64,000 nucleotides of DNA, from the NCBI GenBank assembly GCA_002840645.1, contig PHBO01000011.1:1-64000 (forward strand), given 5' to 3'. Source of the DNA: Candidatus Cloacimonetes bacterium HGW-Cloacimonetes-3. Lineage in GTDB: Bacteria > Cloacimonadota > Cloacimonadia > Cloacimonadales > Cloacimonadaceae. Shown here one piece after another: positions 7,533 to 16,455 of this stretch. Position numbers and translations under genes: made by a program. Below the pieces are notes generated by a model that did no database searches, was not told the DNA's origin, and saw only the letters and a program-made list of their open reading frames with translations. Each line of letters starts with the position of its first letter. Positions within the stretch are counted from its first letter, which is position 1.

Positions 7533-9086
7533 CTATGCGGGGATGTTGCCATGCTTCTTGGGCGGCAGGCTTTCGCTTTTGGTGGAGAGTATCTCCAGAG
7601 CGTCAATAAGGCGTTTTCGCGTGTCGGAAGGCATTATAACCGCATCCACATAGCCGCGTGAAGCCGCTACGTATGGATTGTTAAACTGTTCTTCATAAAT
7701 CTGGATCATCTCGGCACGCTTGGCGTTCTGATCTTCTGCGGAGGTAATCTCTTTGCGGAAGATTACGTTAGCAGCGCCTTGTGCGCCCATCACGGCAATT
7801 TCGCTGGAGGGCCATGCAAACACCATATCGGCACCCAGATGCCTGCTGCTCATGGCTATATAGCTGCCGCCGTAATCCTTGCGGGTAACCACCGTAAGCT
7901 TGGGCACGGTAGCTTCGGAATAGCACCACAACAGCTTTGCGCCGTGGCGAATAATGCCGTTCCATTCCTGATGCGTACCTGGCAGGTAACCGGGCACATC
8001 TACAAAAGTAATCAAGGGAATATTGAAAGCATCGCAGAAGCGGATAAAGCGGGTAGCTTTATCGGAGGCATCGATATCCAGACAACCTGCCAAAACTAAA
8101 GGTTGATTGGCAACGATGCCCACGGTGCGTCCATTCATCCTGCTGAAACCAACAATCAGGTTCTGAGCATAGTAATAATGCGGCTCAAAGAAGATACCGT
8201 CATCCACCACGCTGTGAATCACATCGCGCATGTCATAGCCCATCTTGGGGCTGTCCGGGATAATGGTATCCAGTTCCGGGCAAAGCCTCCAGGGATTATC
8301 GGTGTTTTCAGGGCGCGGTGCATCTTCCATATTATTGGCGGGTAAGTAAGAAAGCAGGGTCTTTATCTGTTCAATGGCATCGGCATCGTCCTCACACGCA
8401 AAGTGCGCATTACCGCTTTTGCTGTTGTGAGACATCGCTCCGCCCAATTCTTCCTGCGTGGTCTCTTCGCCCGTTACCGCACGGATAACGTCCGGTCCGG
8501 TAATGAACATAAAGCTGGTGTTTTTCACCATGAACACAAAGTCTGTCATGGCAGGCGAGTACACTGCCCCGCCGGCGCAAGGTCCCATTATGGCGGTGAT
8601 CTGAGGGATAACACCGCTGGCGCGGGAATTGCGGAAGAAGATATCTCCATAGCCTTTTAGGGCATCCACGCCTTCCTGAATGCGCGCACCACCGGAATCG
8701 TTGATTCCCACGATGGGAACGCCACTTCTTAGTGCCATATCCATCACTTTACATATCTTAGCAGCGTGCATTTCACCCAGGCTACCACCACGGGCAGTGA
8801 AATCCTGCGAAAAGGCAAACACATGACGTCCGTTCACCAGTCCATGCCCGGTGATTACGCCATCGGAGGGAATTTCAATCTTTTCCATGCCAAAATTATC
8901 GCAGTGGTGTTGCACGAACATATCCAGTTCGCGGAATGTACCTTCGTCGAACAGCATATCCAGCCGTTCGCGGGCAGTAAGTTTTCCGCCTTGTTTCTGT
9001 TTCTCAATAGCTTTAGCACCGCCCATTTGCAGGGTCTTGGCTTCTTTATCCAGCAGTTTCTGGATGGCATCTTTGGTAGATAGCAT
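7533..9086 (-). CDS. mmdA: Acyl-CoA carboxyltransferase (methylmalonyl-CoA decarboxylase alpha / transcarboxylase 12S type)
   Basis: A 517-aa carboxyltransferase of the PccB/MmdA family with two crotonase-like halves. GGARIQEG near residue 130, the first oxyanion region GPCAGGAVYSPA near residue 165, and AVMGAQGAANVIF near residue 430 are typical. The enzyme would move the carboxyl of (S)-methylmalonyl-CoA to biotin, giving propionyl-CoA. It is the first gene of the minus-strand unit, with AGAGGAAAGCTG before the ATG. Substrate choice between methylmalonyl-CoA and propionyl-CoA direction is inferred from context: an epimerase gene lies at 22863. Confidence 0.9.
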   Translation of the reverse strand: MLSTKDAIQKLLDKEAKTLQMGGAKAIEKQKQGGKLTARERLDMLFDEGTFRELDMFVQHHCDNFGMEKIEIPSDGVITGHGLVNGRHVFAFSQDFTARGGSLGEMHAAKICKVMDMALRSGVPIVGINDSGGARIQEGVDALKGYGDIFFRNSRASGVIPQITAIMGPCAGGAVYSPAMTDFVFMVKNTSFMFITGPDVIRAVTGEETTQEELGGAMSHNSKSGNAHFACEDDADAIEQIKTLLSYLPANNMEDAPRPENTDNPWRLCPELDTIIPDSPKMGYDMRDVIHSVVDDGIFFEPHYYYAQNLIVGFSRMNGRTVGIVANQPLVLAGCLDIDASDKATRFIRFCDAFNIPLITFVDVPGYLPGTHQEWNGIIRHGAKLLWCYSEATVPKLTVVTRKDYGGSYIAMSSRHLGADMVFAWPSSEIAVMGAQGAANVIFRKEITSAEDQNAKRAEMIQIYEEQFNNPYVAASRGYVDAVIMPSDTRKRLIDALEILSTKSESLPPKKHGNIPA

Positions 9087-9158
9087 CAGCTTTCCTCTTT
9101 ATGTTTAATATTTGTTAGCTCGTAATGCAGGAACACCGGAAATCCTGTGTTCCATGTG

Positions 9159-9752
9159 CTATTTTATGATAATTCTAATATTCTTATCGCGGACCACATA
9201 ACCGCCACCAACCATCACAAAGCCATGTAACAGCTCTGAGGTGTCAGTTATGCGGCTGATGATCCAATCTCCGGAGCGAGCTTCCCGGTTAGATACCGGA
9301 GCACGGTAAACATCACTGTCTTCATCTGCATCAAAGAAGATGATTTCCGTGCCAATTATTAGATCGGAATGCTTGGCAATGCTTGTTCCTGCCCACCAAT
9401 TTGCCCATTCGGAGATCCCGCTGGAAACGCACAGAAACTGTGCCTGGTTCCCGGTATCGAGGGAGGGTGGGGTCGTCATCTTGCCAAGGTAAACGGATTC
9501 CCATTCTGTGTTTCCGAAAGGCTCGTCCATGTAGAAGAAATCTGTGGGCTGGATAAAATGCAAGTCTGAATCCTCACCGGGAACAGATATGGGATTAGTA
9601 TTTTGGGGGGAAGCTTGCCGGTTTTCAGATACAGGAAGAACTATATCCTTTGCAGCAGGTTTCAGAGCGCACCCTAAAAATAGGAAAGCAGCTATTCCTA
9701 AAACCAGTGTTTTTATGGCTGTTACTGATATGAATCCTGACTTCACTTTCAT
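9159..9752 (-). CDS. Hypothetical lipoprotein
   Basis: A 197-aa protein with a signal peptide (about residues 10-27) ending in the lipobox LFLGC, so it is probably acylated and exported. The mature part has a Pro/Ser/Asn-rich linker and then a domain with many Trp/Asp (EWANWWAG, FFDADEDSDVYRAP). I recognise no family. The start at 9752 is chosen because GAGG stands before it and it places the signal peptide at the N terminus. A weak 7-bp hairpin lies at 9131-9154, between it and mmdA. Confidence 0.75.
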   Translation of the reverse strand: MKVKSGFISVTAIKTLVLGIAAFLFLGCALKPAAKDIVLPVSENRQASPQNTNPISVPGEDSDLHFIQPTDFFYMDEPFGNTEWESVYLGKMTTPPSLDTGNQAQFLCVSSGISEWANWWAGTSIAKHSDLIIGTEIIFFDADEDSDVYRAPVSNREARSGDWIISRITDTSELLHGFVMVGGGYVVRDKNIRIIIK

Positions 9753-9877
9753 TTTTTCCTCGTTAAGTCTATGCAATTCAACACGCATATTTCCTAACAA
9801 TCCCACGCTGTGAGCCTCGTTTTTTTTGTCAAATCATATTTGGAGAGCGGGTAATTTTGTTTAGACGCTCCTACAAG

Positions 9878-9954
9878 CATTGCCCTATCATTGCCCACCC
9901 ATTGCCCTCTTTGTGGGCAATGAGTGGGCAATGGTACCGTATATCAGGCAAGAA
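9878..9954. repeat. 11-nt phased palindromic element, copy B
   Basis: In 11-nt steps from 9878: CATTGCCCTAT, CATTGCCCACC, CATTGCCCTCT, then TTGTGGGCAAT, GAGTGGGCAAT, then GGTACCGTATA and TCAGGCAAGAA. The core ATTGCCC occurs three times in the left arm and its complement GGGCAAT twice in the right, giving a stem of about 20 bp with few mismatches. It lies between the alpha-2-macroglobulin and lipoprotein genes. The core sequence is unlike copies A, C or D, but the unit length is the same. Confidence 0.75.
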
Positions 9955-9980
9955 AGATAGCTTCAGTTATGAAAGCAGAA

Positions 9981-12900
9981 TTATTTCACCAGGACGCGGA
10001 TACCTTCGGAATGCGCACTAAATTCCGGGGCATACATGCACTGGATGGAGGTGATACCATTGGAGAAATCTCCCTTATTGGTTACCCACAACGGGTATTC
10101 GAACACGTAAGTCCCTTTGCGAAGATACTCTATAAAGAAGTTTGTGGCTGCATCTCCGGTGGCTTCATAATACACCAGCCCATCCTGCCATTTGGTGCGG
10201 GAGAGCACGTTGACAGGCTCAAACCCGGCACTGCGCATGTCTTTCATGTGCACATATTCCATGTCTCTATCGCTGCGCAGCTCTATGCGCACTATCACCT
10301 TATCGCCTATTTTCAGCACGGATTTGTCGCTAACCGGATCCAGGACTTTGCCGGTATCGGTAATCCTCTCTATGAACAGCTTTTTGTTCAGTCTCAAAGG
10401 CGTTTCTGCGGGGGTTATCTTATCAAGGTCTTCAAAATACTGCCAGTACAATGCACCCCAGCTGGATACCCGGTTGGGATTGGTGACGGTGACGTTAGCC
10501 ATTTCGGGAGTGATGTCGCTGCCAGACCAGGAAGTCTTGAAATAGCCTGTTCCTGCTTCCACTTTTACGCCATCTAACTTATTGGGGTCAAGCGTATTGC
10601 CGCCGATGCTTATTGCTGCCAATAGCTCTGTATTCAGCCATTCCGTGCCGGAGATAAGTAAAGCATAACAGGCTTCTGCCGTGGCTTTGGTAGTTTTCCA
10701 GTTGGTTGTTTGCTTCTGCTTCAGCAGCCAGGTACGCATTTCGTCCACGGAAGGGGTATCAGCAGCAACTTCATTGAACGTTTCTATCATCAGGGATTGT
10801 GTTTCAATCGGTGCCTGGTACCAGAACCAGCCATAGTCGTTTTTCCACCACATGCCCATTTCCTCATTGTGCAGGGCACGCTCTTTCAGAGAAGCAATTA
10901 TCTTTGCCGGCGTTATCTTGTTGCCGTCCCGATACAGGGCAAGGGCTATCAAACCCTGACCAAAATTGTCCTTTTTCTGCCAGTATTTATCTGCCTGAGC
11001 TTTGAAATACTGCACCGCTACCGTTACATCTTCCGGTATGGCAATGTCTTTAAAGAAGCTACGGGCATACAGATAGTGCATTTCCATATAGCCCAGATGA
11101 TCTAAATCCAGGTTGCCGTATTTCTTGATATCCTCGTAATCAATCAGAATCTGGCGGTCTATGAACCCCACTGCAGGCTGCACCATTGCCCATACCTTGG
11201 GGTCTTTGCGGATGGCGGTAACCCCCAGTTTATCCAGATGCCCAAAGCCTTCTACAATGTACTGCGTTACCCACCAGGAATCCTGCATGCCAGACCACCA
11301 GGGCCACGCACCGCTGGCATTCTGGTTCTTTTGTAACTTGGCAAGGGCAGAGCTGTATTGATTTGCCATGTTGTTAAGGTCAAAAAGCATGCCTATTCTC
11401 TGCTTGCTTTGGGATTCATTCTTGGCATCCATTACCCAGGGGGTCTCCTGTAACAGCACCGCTTTAAGCTCCTGGTTCTTTTCCAGATTGGAGAGCAAAG
11501 CTGTGGAATTGGGAGTGTCTCTCCAGGATTCGAACACCTTTTTAACGCGGGGATTGGAATTGGCGATGTGGGAAGCCAGGCTATTTGCATAGAAGCGGCT
11601 GAATATCTGTTCGTTGCATTCGTAAGGATACTCCATCATATAGGGCAAAGCCTGAACGGCGTACCAGGCAGGGTTGGAAGTGTATTCCAAGGTAAGCTTA
11701 TGGTTTCTGATGGTGGTGGAACTGCCACTGTCCTTAAGTTTCTTGAAAACAAAGGACTTGGTGGAGTTACCGCTAACCGGCAGGGGCAGGCTTTCGGTTA
11801 CCAGCATGCGGTTGCTGAGGATAGGCAAGGTGCTTTCCTCGCCATCGGAGAAGTCTCCGGCTTTGGCGACCACTCGGTAGGTAACTGCACTAATATCATA
11901 AGGAATGGTTAAGTCCCAGCTAAGGACAGTGCTTTCGCCTTTTTTAACCGAGAAAGGCTGCTGTGCCTGGCTTAAGCCAAAGCTCTTATCCACCGGTTCC
12001 ATAGTGAGCGCGTCAAACAGGAATAGCTGGCAGTTGCCGGACTGATCAGCATCGTCCAAACAGCTGATCTTGGAGCTAAAGGTTATCTTATCGCCTTCCC
12101 TAAAGAACCGCGGGGCATTAGGAATCACCATTAAAGGCTTCTGCGTTACGGTAGTATTCTCGGTGGTACCGATCTGGAAATCCTTGCTTAGTGCAAGAGC
12201 GCGGAACTTCCAGCGGGTTAAGGCTTCCGGTACTGTAAACACAAAGCTTACTTCACCGTTTTCATCTGTCCTCAGCTCAGGATAGAAGAAAGCTGTTTCG
12301 GCGAAGTTGCTGCGTGCCTGAACACTTGAAAGGTCTTCAATTAGAGGCTCAGACACGGACATTCCGTCAATAGTATAAGTCACTTCGTCCGCTCGTCCCC
12401 CTCTGATATGCAGTTCACCTCCGATGTTTGTAACACCGGCTTGCATGGCTGCCAGGCTGAATGAGTCGTTGACAGACTTATCCGACATACTGCTCATTTC
12501 GATCTGACGTGAACTACCAACACGATCTTTTTCAATTCTATTATAAGTATCAGACGGAAAGGAGCAAAAACGGTCATCGCTAATGCCGTAGTATGGAGTT
12601 CTATAGCCAAACCAGTTGAAAGAAATGTAACTTCTCGACCTTACAGGACTATGGTACCTTAGTCCTTGGAACAATATCAAGCTCACGGGGTTACCTAACC
12701 CTGAACCATACCATCCGCATGATCTCGATACTTTGCCAAAAGGAGAGACTGACCACTGGTTGTTGCGGAAGGCATCCAGTGAGGCGTCATACATAGATGC
12801 AAGAACTTCAGCGGTTACTTTCCCACCGGTGTGATCCTTCAGCTTTATTCGCCACTCCTCTTCCTGTCCGGGAAGCAGCTTGTTGCGGAAGCTCATGTAT

Positions 12901-15900
12901 TCGAATGATATCTGCTTATTAGTCCAGGGCACGGTTATTTCCTGAGTGTGAGTGTATAGCCTGCCGTCTATAACATAGGTGAAATGAACGTAAAAACTAC
13001 CCCTGTCCTTTTCTTCCACGGGGATGGTTATCAACTGTTGATTACCGCTTAGGCTAATGCGTTTGCTCTCCACCACCGTATGATCTTTTTCCACTTCATA
13101 AAGCACCGATACGTTAGGATATCCGCTGCCAATAAGTATCTTAGCATCTTCGCCCGGCTCGCAAACTGTCTTTAGCGGTACAAACCAATCCGCCATAGGA
13201 TAAGGCAGTTTAAGGGAAGATGTGTCATAAACCGTGAAGTACTTGCTTACCTTTATCTCCTGCTGCTTATAAGTGGTGGTAGCTTCCAAGAGGTAAGCAC
13301 CCGGTTTCCAGGATGCTATATCTTTTATAACAAGCGGGCTCTTGCTCTGGGTGTCAAATCCGCCGAAATAGACGGTTCCCGAAGCCTTCCAGGTGCTGAT
13401 GTCATCCTCATTACCGTAAACATCATGGGGAAACAGCCGCATATATTCAGAACGTTCAAGGTAACTGCGGTCGGGGGCAGCCCACAAGCGTTTCCTCTGC
13501 ATAGTATCAGGTGTTTTAAGCTGCTTTATTCTAATAGTTCCTGTTACAGCTATGGGTTCATTGCTAAGATTAGTGGATTGGATAGGTATAGTTAGCTGTT
13601 TATCTTGCTTGTCAATATTGTCCGCCAATTCTGGCTTTAGGATAAGCTCTTTCTCGCCTATATTTATGACTATCAAGCCACTGCGCGTTTCTCCATTGAT
13701 GTCGGTAACATCCACGCTTATGCTATAAGTGAAGTAGGGGCTATACTTAAACAGCGCATTTTCATCCGCAGTCGCCAGGAAGGTAAGGCTGAATTCTCCC
13801 TTGGCATCTGTTAACGCCTTTCCGTTGCTTATCTCCTTACTTGGCGCATCGGGGCTAGCTCCCCACCACCAATACCAATATGGGTATTTGGGTTGACGGC
13901 TTATTCTGTAGCTAATAGCTGCATTATCAACGGGAACTCCCGCATAGGAAAGTGCCTTCCCCTGCACAGTTACATACTGGTTCAGTCTATAGCTTTCTTT
14001 GGGTTTCTCCAGAGTAACCTCAAACTTGGGACGCTTGTATTCTTCCACACTAAAACTAACCGAACCATTTCCGGTGTAGATTGTCATATTGCCTGTCAGA
14101 ACACTTTGGGGTGCAGTGAAAGTACAATTGAAAGTTGCGTACTCATTAGTTTTCAGTTGTTGCCTCGCTACTTCCTGTCCATTGACGTCGCGCAAAGTTA
14201 CATAAATATCAACATTCGGCAATAGCTTATAATGTTTTTCCCCATTTGTTTCGTAAACAATCCCCTTCACATGAATAATTTGCCCAGGGCGATAAATAGA
14301 GCGGTCTGTAAACATTAGGGAGTGGCTCGATATTGAGTGGTTATAATATTGACTTCCGTTAAAATCATTGACTATCAGGGTGTCTGCATTGCTGACAAAT
14401 AGTATTCTTCTATTAATGCTATTACTTTGTGATGGTATGTTGATAATACCCTGCGAATCACTGCTACCTGACCATACAAGGTTATATGAGTTGTCAACAG
14501 GATCGTTGCGAGAATATTTATTTTGTGCAAAAACACTTACTTGAACTCCAGATACTGGCAGACCAGACCTACTGTTGGCAATGAGAATGGTACCACTTTG
14601 CTTAACGGGGAAAAGGCATGATAGCTCCTTACAGCTAAACAAACTGAAGCCAATCATAGGCTTTGCATCTATATATCCACCTTTTTCTTCATTAATTGCG
14701 ATTAAGATATAGTTTCCAAAAGGGAGGTTTGTAAGTGGTAGTTCATACGTATGAGCACGAAAATCACTTTCATTCTCAACTTTGAATGCTTTGCTCCAAA
14801 GCGGATTTTTCTGCATAAGCACTCTCACTTTTTGATAATCGTCTTTCCACCAGGAGTAATCATATCTTTGCTCATCTTTTATATTAGGATAGGGAATGCG
14901 GTATATACGCAGTGTGACACTGGACAGGTTTTTTAAAGTTAACAAAGCCTTAATAGGACTGTTGGGCATTACAAACTGTTCTGTTTGCAGGTCTAGTTCA
15001 GGTATTTTAATGTTATGGGACAAATTACGACATGATTGCCCACCAAAGCTCTCGGGGTAAGTATCCAACGTTGTCTTGCATATATCTTCAGCATTCTTAT
15101 AATTCCATCTATACTCTTCAGAAATCTCGGGATTGTACAGGTAGCCCTGTTTGTATATGAGGGCTGCCAGCTTATAACTGGCATATGCCGAGGCAGGATA
15201 AGCCGAAAACCTTGATTGTTCAAGTCGCAAGGCATTTTCGTAATAATGTTCTGGAGTGTCCAGGATACAATTATTATACACATACTCCAGCCTTTCTAAC
15301 TCTACTTCTACCAACGCGGAAGGATCTTTGTCGTTTAAATGAAAGCGGATCAAATCCTGGAATAGCAGGGCAGCCTGATACTTCAGCGATAGAGTATCGG
15401 GTGAGGAAATGACCATGTTTACAAACCCGGCAGCAGGCTGGAAGTATTTGCTGTCGGTAATGCTAAATTCCTCAGGGGGCATAGTTAAGCCGGATTCGTC
15501 ACTTTTGTAGAAATCCAGCGCACGATGGGCAAGGAAGTCATATAAAGTGGGGCGCAGTAGCCTTTGCTCATTGCCACTGTTGTTAACAATTACCGGATAA
15601 TCTGCAATGTTATGTTTCTGCAACTCCAGGGAGTGCTCTAATGACAGTCTATTACGCTTAATTGTTTCTTTTACGATGGTATCCAGATCCCAAGTTGCAA
15701 TATCATCTTGGACAAAATTGATGGTGCTGCTACGTTGGCTGTAACGCCAGCGGTTGTTTTGGTAATAGCCCCAGTAAAGCTGTGCTAACATGCTGTGCAG
15801 AATCGCCGCAGCAGGTATAGACGCTTTATCTAAATTAGCTTGCACGGTTGTAATCGCCTTCTGCGCAGAGAACTCCTCTATTTGTTGCAGGATTTGCAGT

Positions 15901-16121
15901 TTGTAGATTAGTGCCTTTACCTGCTGATCTATCTTGTTCTCTTTTACAGCGGCTGCATAAAGGGAATCCACCTTAGTTGCCATCGATTGGGGCAATCTGT
16001 CTCTGGAGAGCTTATCGATTTCCTTCCAGGCAGAATCGTAGTTAAACGCTTTGTTTGGTACGGCACAAAGACATGCAGCCAAGCCGCATGCCAGAATAAA
16101 CATCACCAGTTTAGAATACAT
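9981..16121 (-). CDS. Alpha-2-macroglobulin-like envelope protein with a TonB-plug-like insert
   Basis: A 2046-aa exported protein. The signal peptide contains LAAC (Cys17), a possible lipobox. Macroglobulin domains are recognised by FTDRSIYRPGQIIHVKG near residue 600, and the thiol-ester motif appears as CNEQ near residue 1500, inside PYECNEQIFSRFYA; the C-terminal toroid and receptor-like parts follow. Bacterial alpha-2-macroglobulins trap invading proteases in the periplasm or at the surface. Residues about 1225-1265 carry IRGGRADEVTYTIDG, the hallmark of a TonB receptor plug, just before the ALTRWKFRALA region. This insert is known in Bacteroidota relatives; its role is unclear. No pbpC partner is adjacent. 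Length is longer than the usual 1500-1900 aa. Confidence 0.88.
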   Translation of the reverse strand: MYSKLVMFILACGLAACLCAVPNKAFNYDSAWKEIDKLSRDRLPQSMATKVDSLYAAAVKENKIDQQVKALIYKLQILQQIEEFSAQKAITTVQANLDKASIPAAAILHSMLAQLYWGYYQNNRWRYSQRSSTINFVQDDIATWDLDTIVKETIKRNRLSLEHSLELQKHNIADYPVIVNNSGNEQRLLRPTLYDFLAHRALDFYKSDESGLTMPPEEFSITDSKYFQPAAGFVNMVISSPDTLSLKYQAALLFQDLIRFHLNDKDPSALVEVELERLEYVYNNCILDTPEHYYENALRLEQSRFSAYPASAYASYKLAALIYKQGYLYNPEISEEYRWNYKNAEDICKTTLDTYPESFGGQSCRNLSHNIKIPELDLQTEQFVMPNSPIKALLTLKNLSSVTLRIYRIPYPNIKDEQRYDYSWWKDDYQKVRVLMQKNPLWSKAFKVENESDFRAHTYELPLTNLPFGNYILIAINEEKGGYIDAKPMIGFSLFSCKELSCLFPVKQSGTILIANSRSGLPVSGVQVSVFAQNKYSRNDPVDNSYNLVWSGSSDSQGIINIPSQSNSINRRILFVSNADTLIVNDFNGSQYYNHSISSHSLMFTDRSIYRPGQIIHVKGIVYETNGEKHYKLLPNVDIYVTLRDVNGQEVARQQLKTNEYATFNCTFTAPQSVLTGNMTIYTGNGSVSFSVEEYKRPKFEVTLEKPKESYRLNQYVTVQGKALSYAGVPVDNAAISYRISRQPKYPYWYWWWGASPDAPSKEISNGKALTDAKGEFSLTFLATADENALFKYSPYFTYSISVDVTDINGETRSGLIVINIGEKELILKPELADNIDKQDKQLTIPIQSTNLSNEPIAVTGTIRIKQLKTPDTMQRKRLWAAPDRSYLERSEYMRLFPHDVYGNEDDISTWKASGTVYFGGFDTQSKSPLVIKDIASWKPGAYLLEATTTYKQQEIKVSKYFTVYDTSSLKLPYPMADWFVPLKTVCEPGEDAKILIGSGYPNVSVLYEVEKDHTVVESKRISLSGNQQLITIPVEEKDRGSFYVHFTYVIDGRLYTHTQEITVPWTNKQISFEYMSFRNKLLPGQEEEWRIKLKDHTGGKVTAEVLASMYDASLDAFRNNQWSVSPFGKVSRSCGWYGSGLGNPVSLILFQGLRYHSPVRSRSYISFNWFGYRTPYYGISDDRFCSFPSDTYNRIEKDRVGSSRQIEMSSMSDKSVNDSFSLAAMQAGVTNIGGELHIRGGRADEVTYTIDGMSVSEPLIEDLSSVQARSNFAETAFFYPELRTDENGEVSFVFTVPEALTRWKFRALALSKDFQIGTTENTTVTQKPLMVIPNAPRFFREGDKITFSSKISCLDDADQSGNCQLFLFDALTMEPVDKSFGLSQAQQPFSVKKGESTVLSWDLTIPYDISAVTYRVVAKAGDFSDGEESTLPILSNRMLVTESLPLPVSGNSTKSFVFKKLKDSGSSTTIRNHKLTLEYTSNPAWYAVQALPYMMEYPYECNEQIFSRFYANSLASHIANSNPRVKKVFESWRDTPNSTALLSNLEKNQELKAVLLQETPWVMDAKNESQSKQRIGMLFDLNNMANQYSSALAKLQKNQNASGAWPWWSGMQDSWWVTQYIVEGFGHLDKLGVTAIRKDPKVWAMVQPAVGFIDRQILIDYEDIKKYGNLDLDHLGYMEMHYLYARSFFKDIAIPEDVTVAVQYFKAQADKYWQKKDNFGQGLIALALYRDGNKITPAKIIASLKERALHNEEMGMWWKNDYGWFWYQAPIETQSLMIETFNEVAADTPSVDEMRTWLLKQKQTTNWKTTKATAEACYALLISGTEWLNTELLAAISIGGNTLDPNKLDGVKVEAGTGYFKTSWSGSDITPEMANVTVTNPNRVSSWGALYWQYFEDLDKITPAETPLRLNKKLFIERITDTGKVLDPVSDKSVLKIGDKVIVRIELRSDRDMEYVHMKDMRSAGFEPVNVLSRTKWQDGLVYYEATGDAATNFFIEYLRKGTYVFEYPLWVTNKGDFSNGITSIQCMYAPEFSAHSEGIRVLVK

Positions 16122-16455
16122 GTTAACTCCCTTTAGGTAATAATTGCCTATGGTTATTCACTAACGGTTTACACACGAAAAAACACATGTGCCTTTATTA
16201 ATTATCTCTTGCTTTATCGTCAAGTATTTTCTTTTGCCTCTTTCTTATCATGGGAAATGAGATACTTCTTGACACTCGCTCTGCAACTTAAAAAGCTAAC
16301 TTGAGTAGAAAGTAATACGACTGCTGGAGGTTAAGGTAATGATGAGTATGATAATTGTGCTTATGCCGATCTCTCTATGCCCGCTGAGAACGTCCTGCAG
16401 GAGCTATTCTTTCAGAATCCTTTCGCTTTCCTGAGACATATATTTTGGAGTATAA
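16122..16455. other. Divergent intergenic region
   Basis: This 334-bp spacer separates divergent genes at 16121 and 16456. It contains a weak interrupted inverted repeat, GTCAAGTAT (16219-16227) with ATACTTCTTGAC (16262-16273). I see no convincing -35/-10 pair, no small gene and no 11-nt phased array. Confidence 0.5.

Noticed and set aside
9131-9154. Terminator between the lipoprotein gene and mmdA
   Set aside because: The stem is only 7 bp with no T-run on the minus strand, so it is not listed as a terminator.
9924-10577. 217-codon plus-strand frame at the 3' end of the macroglobulin gene
   Set aside because: Antisense shadow of conserved sequence, and it begins inside palindrome B.
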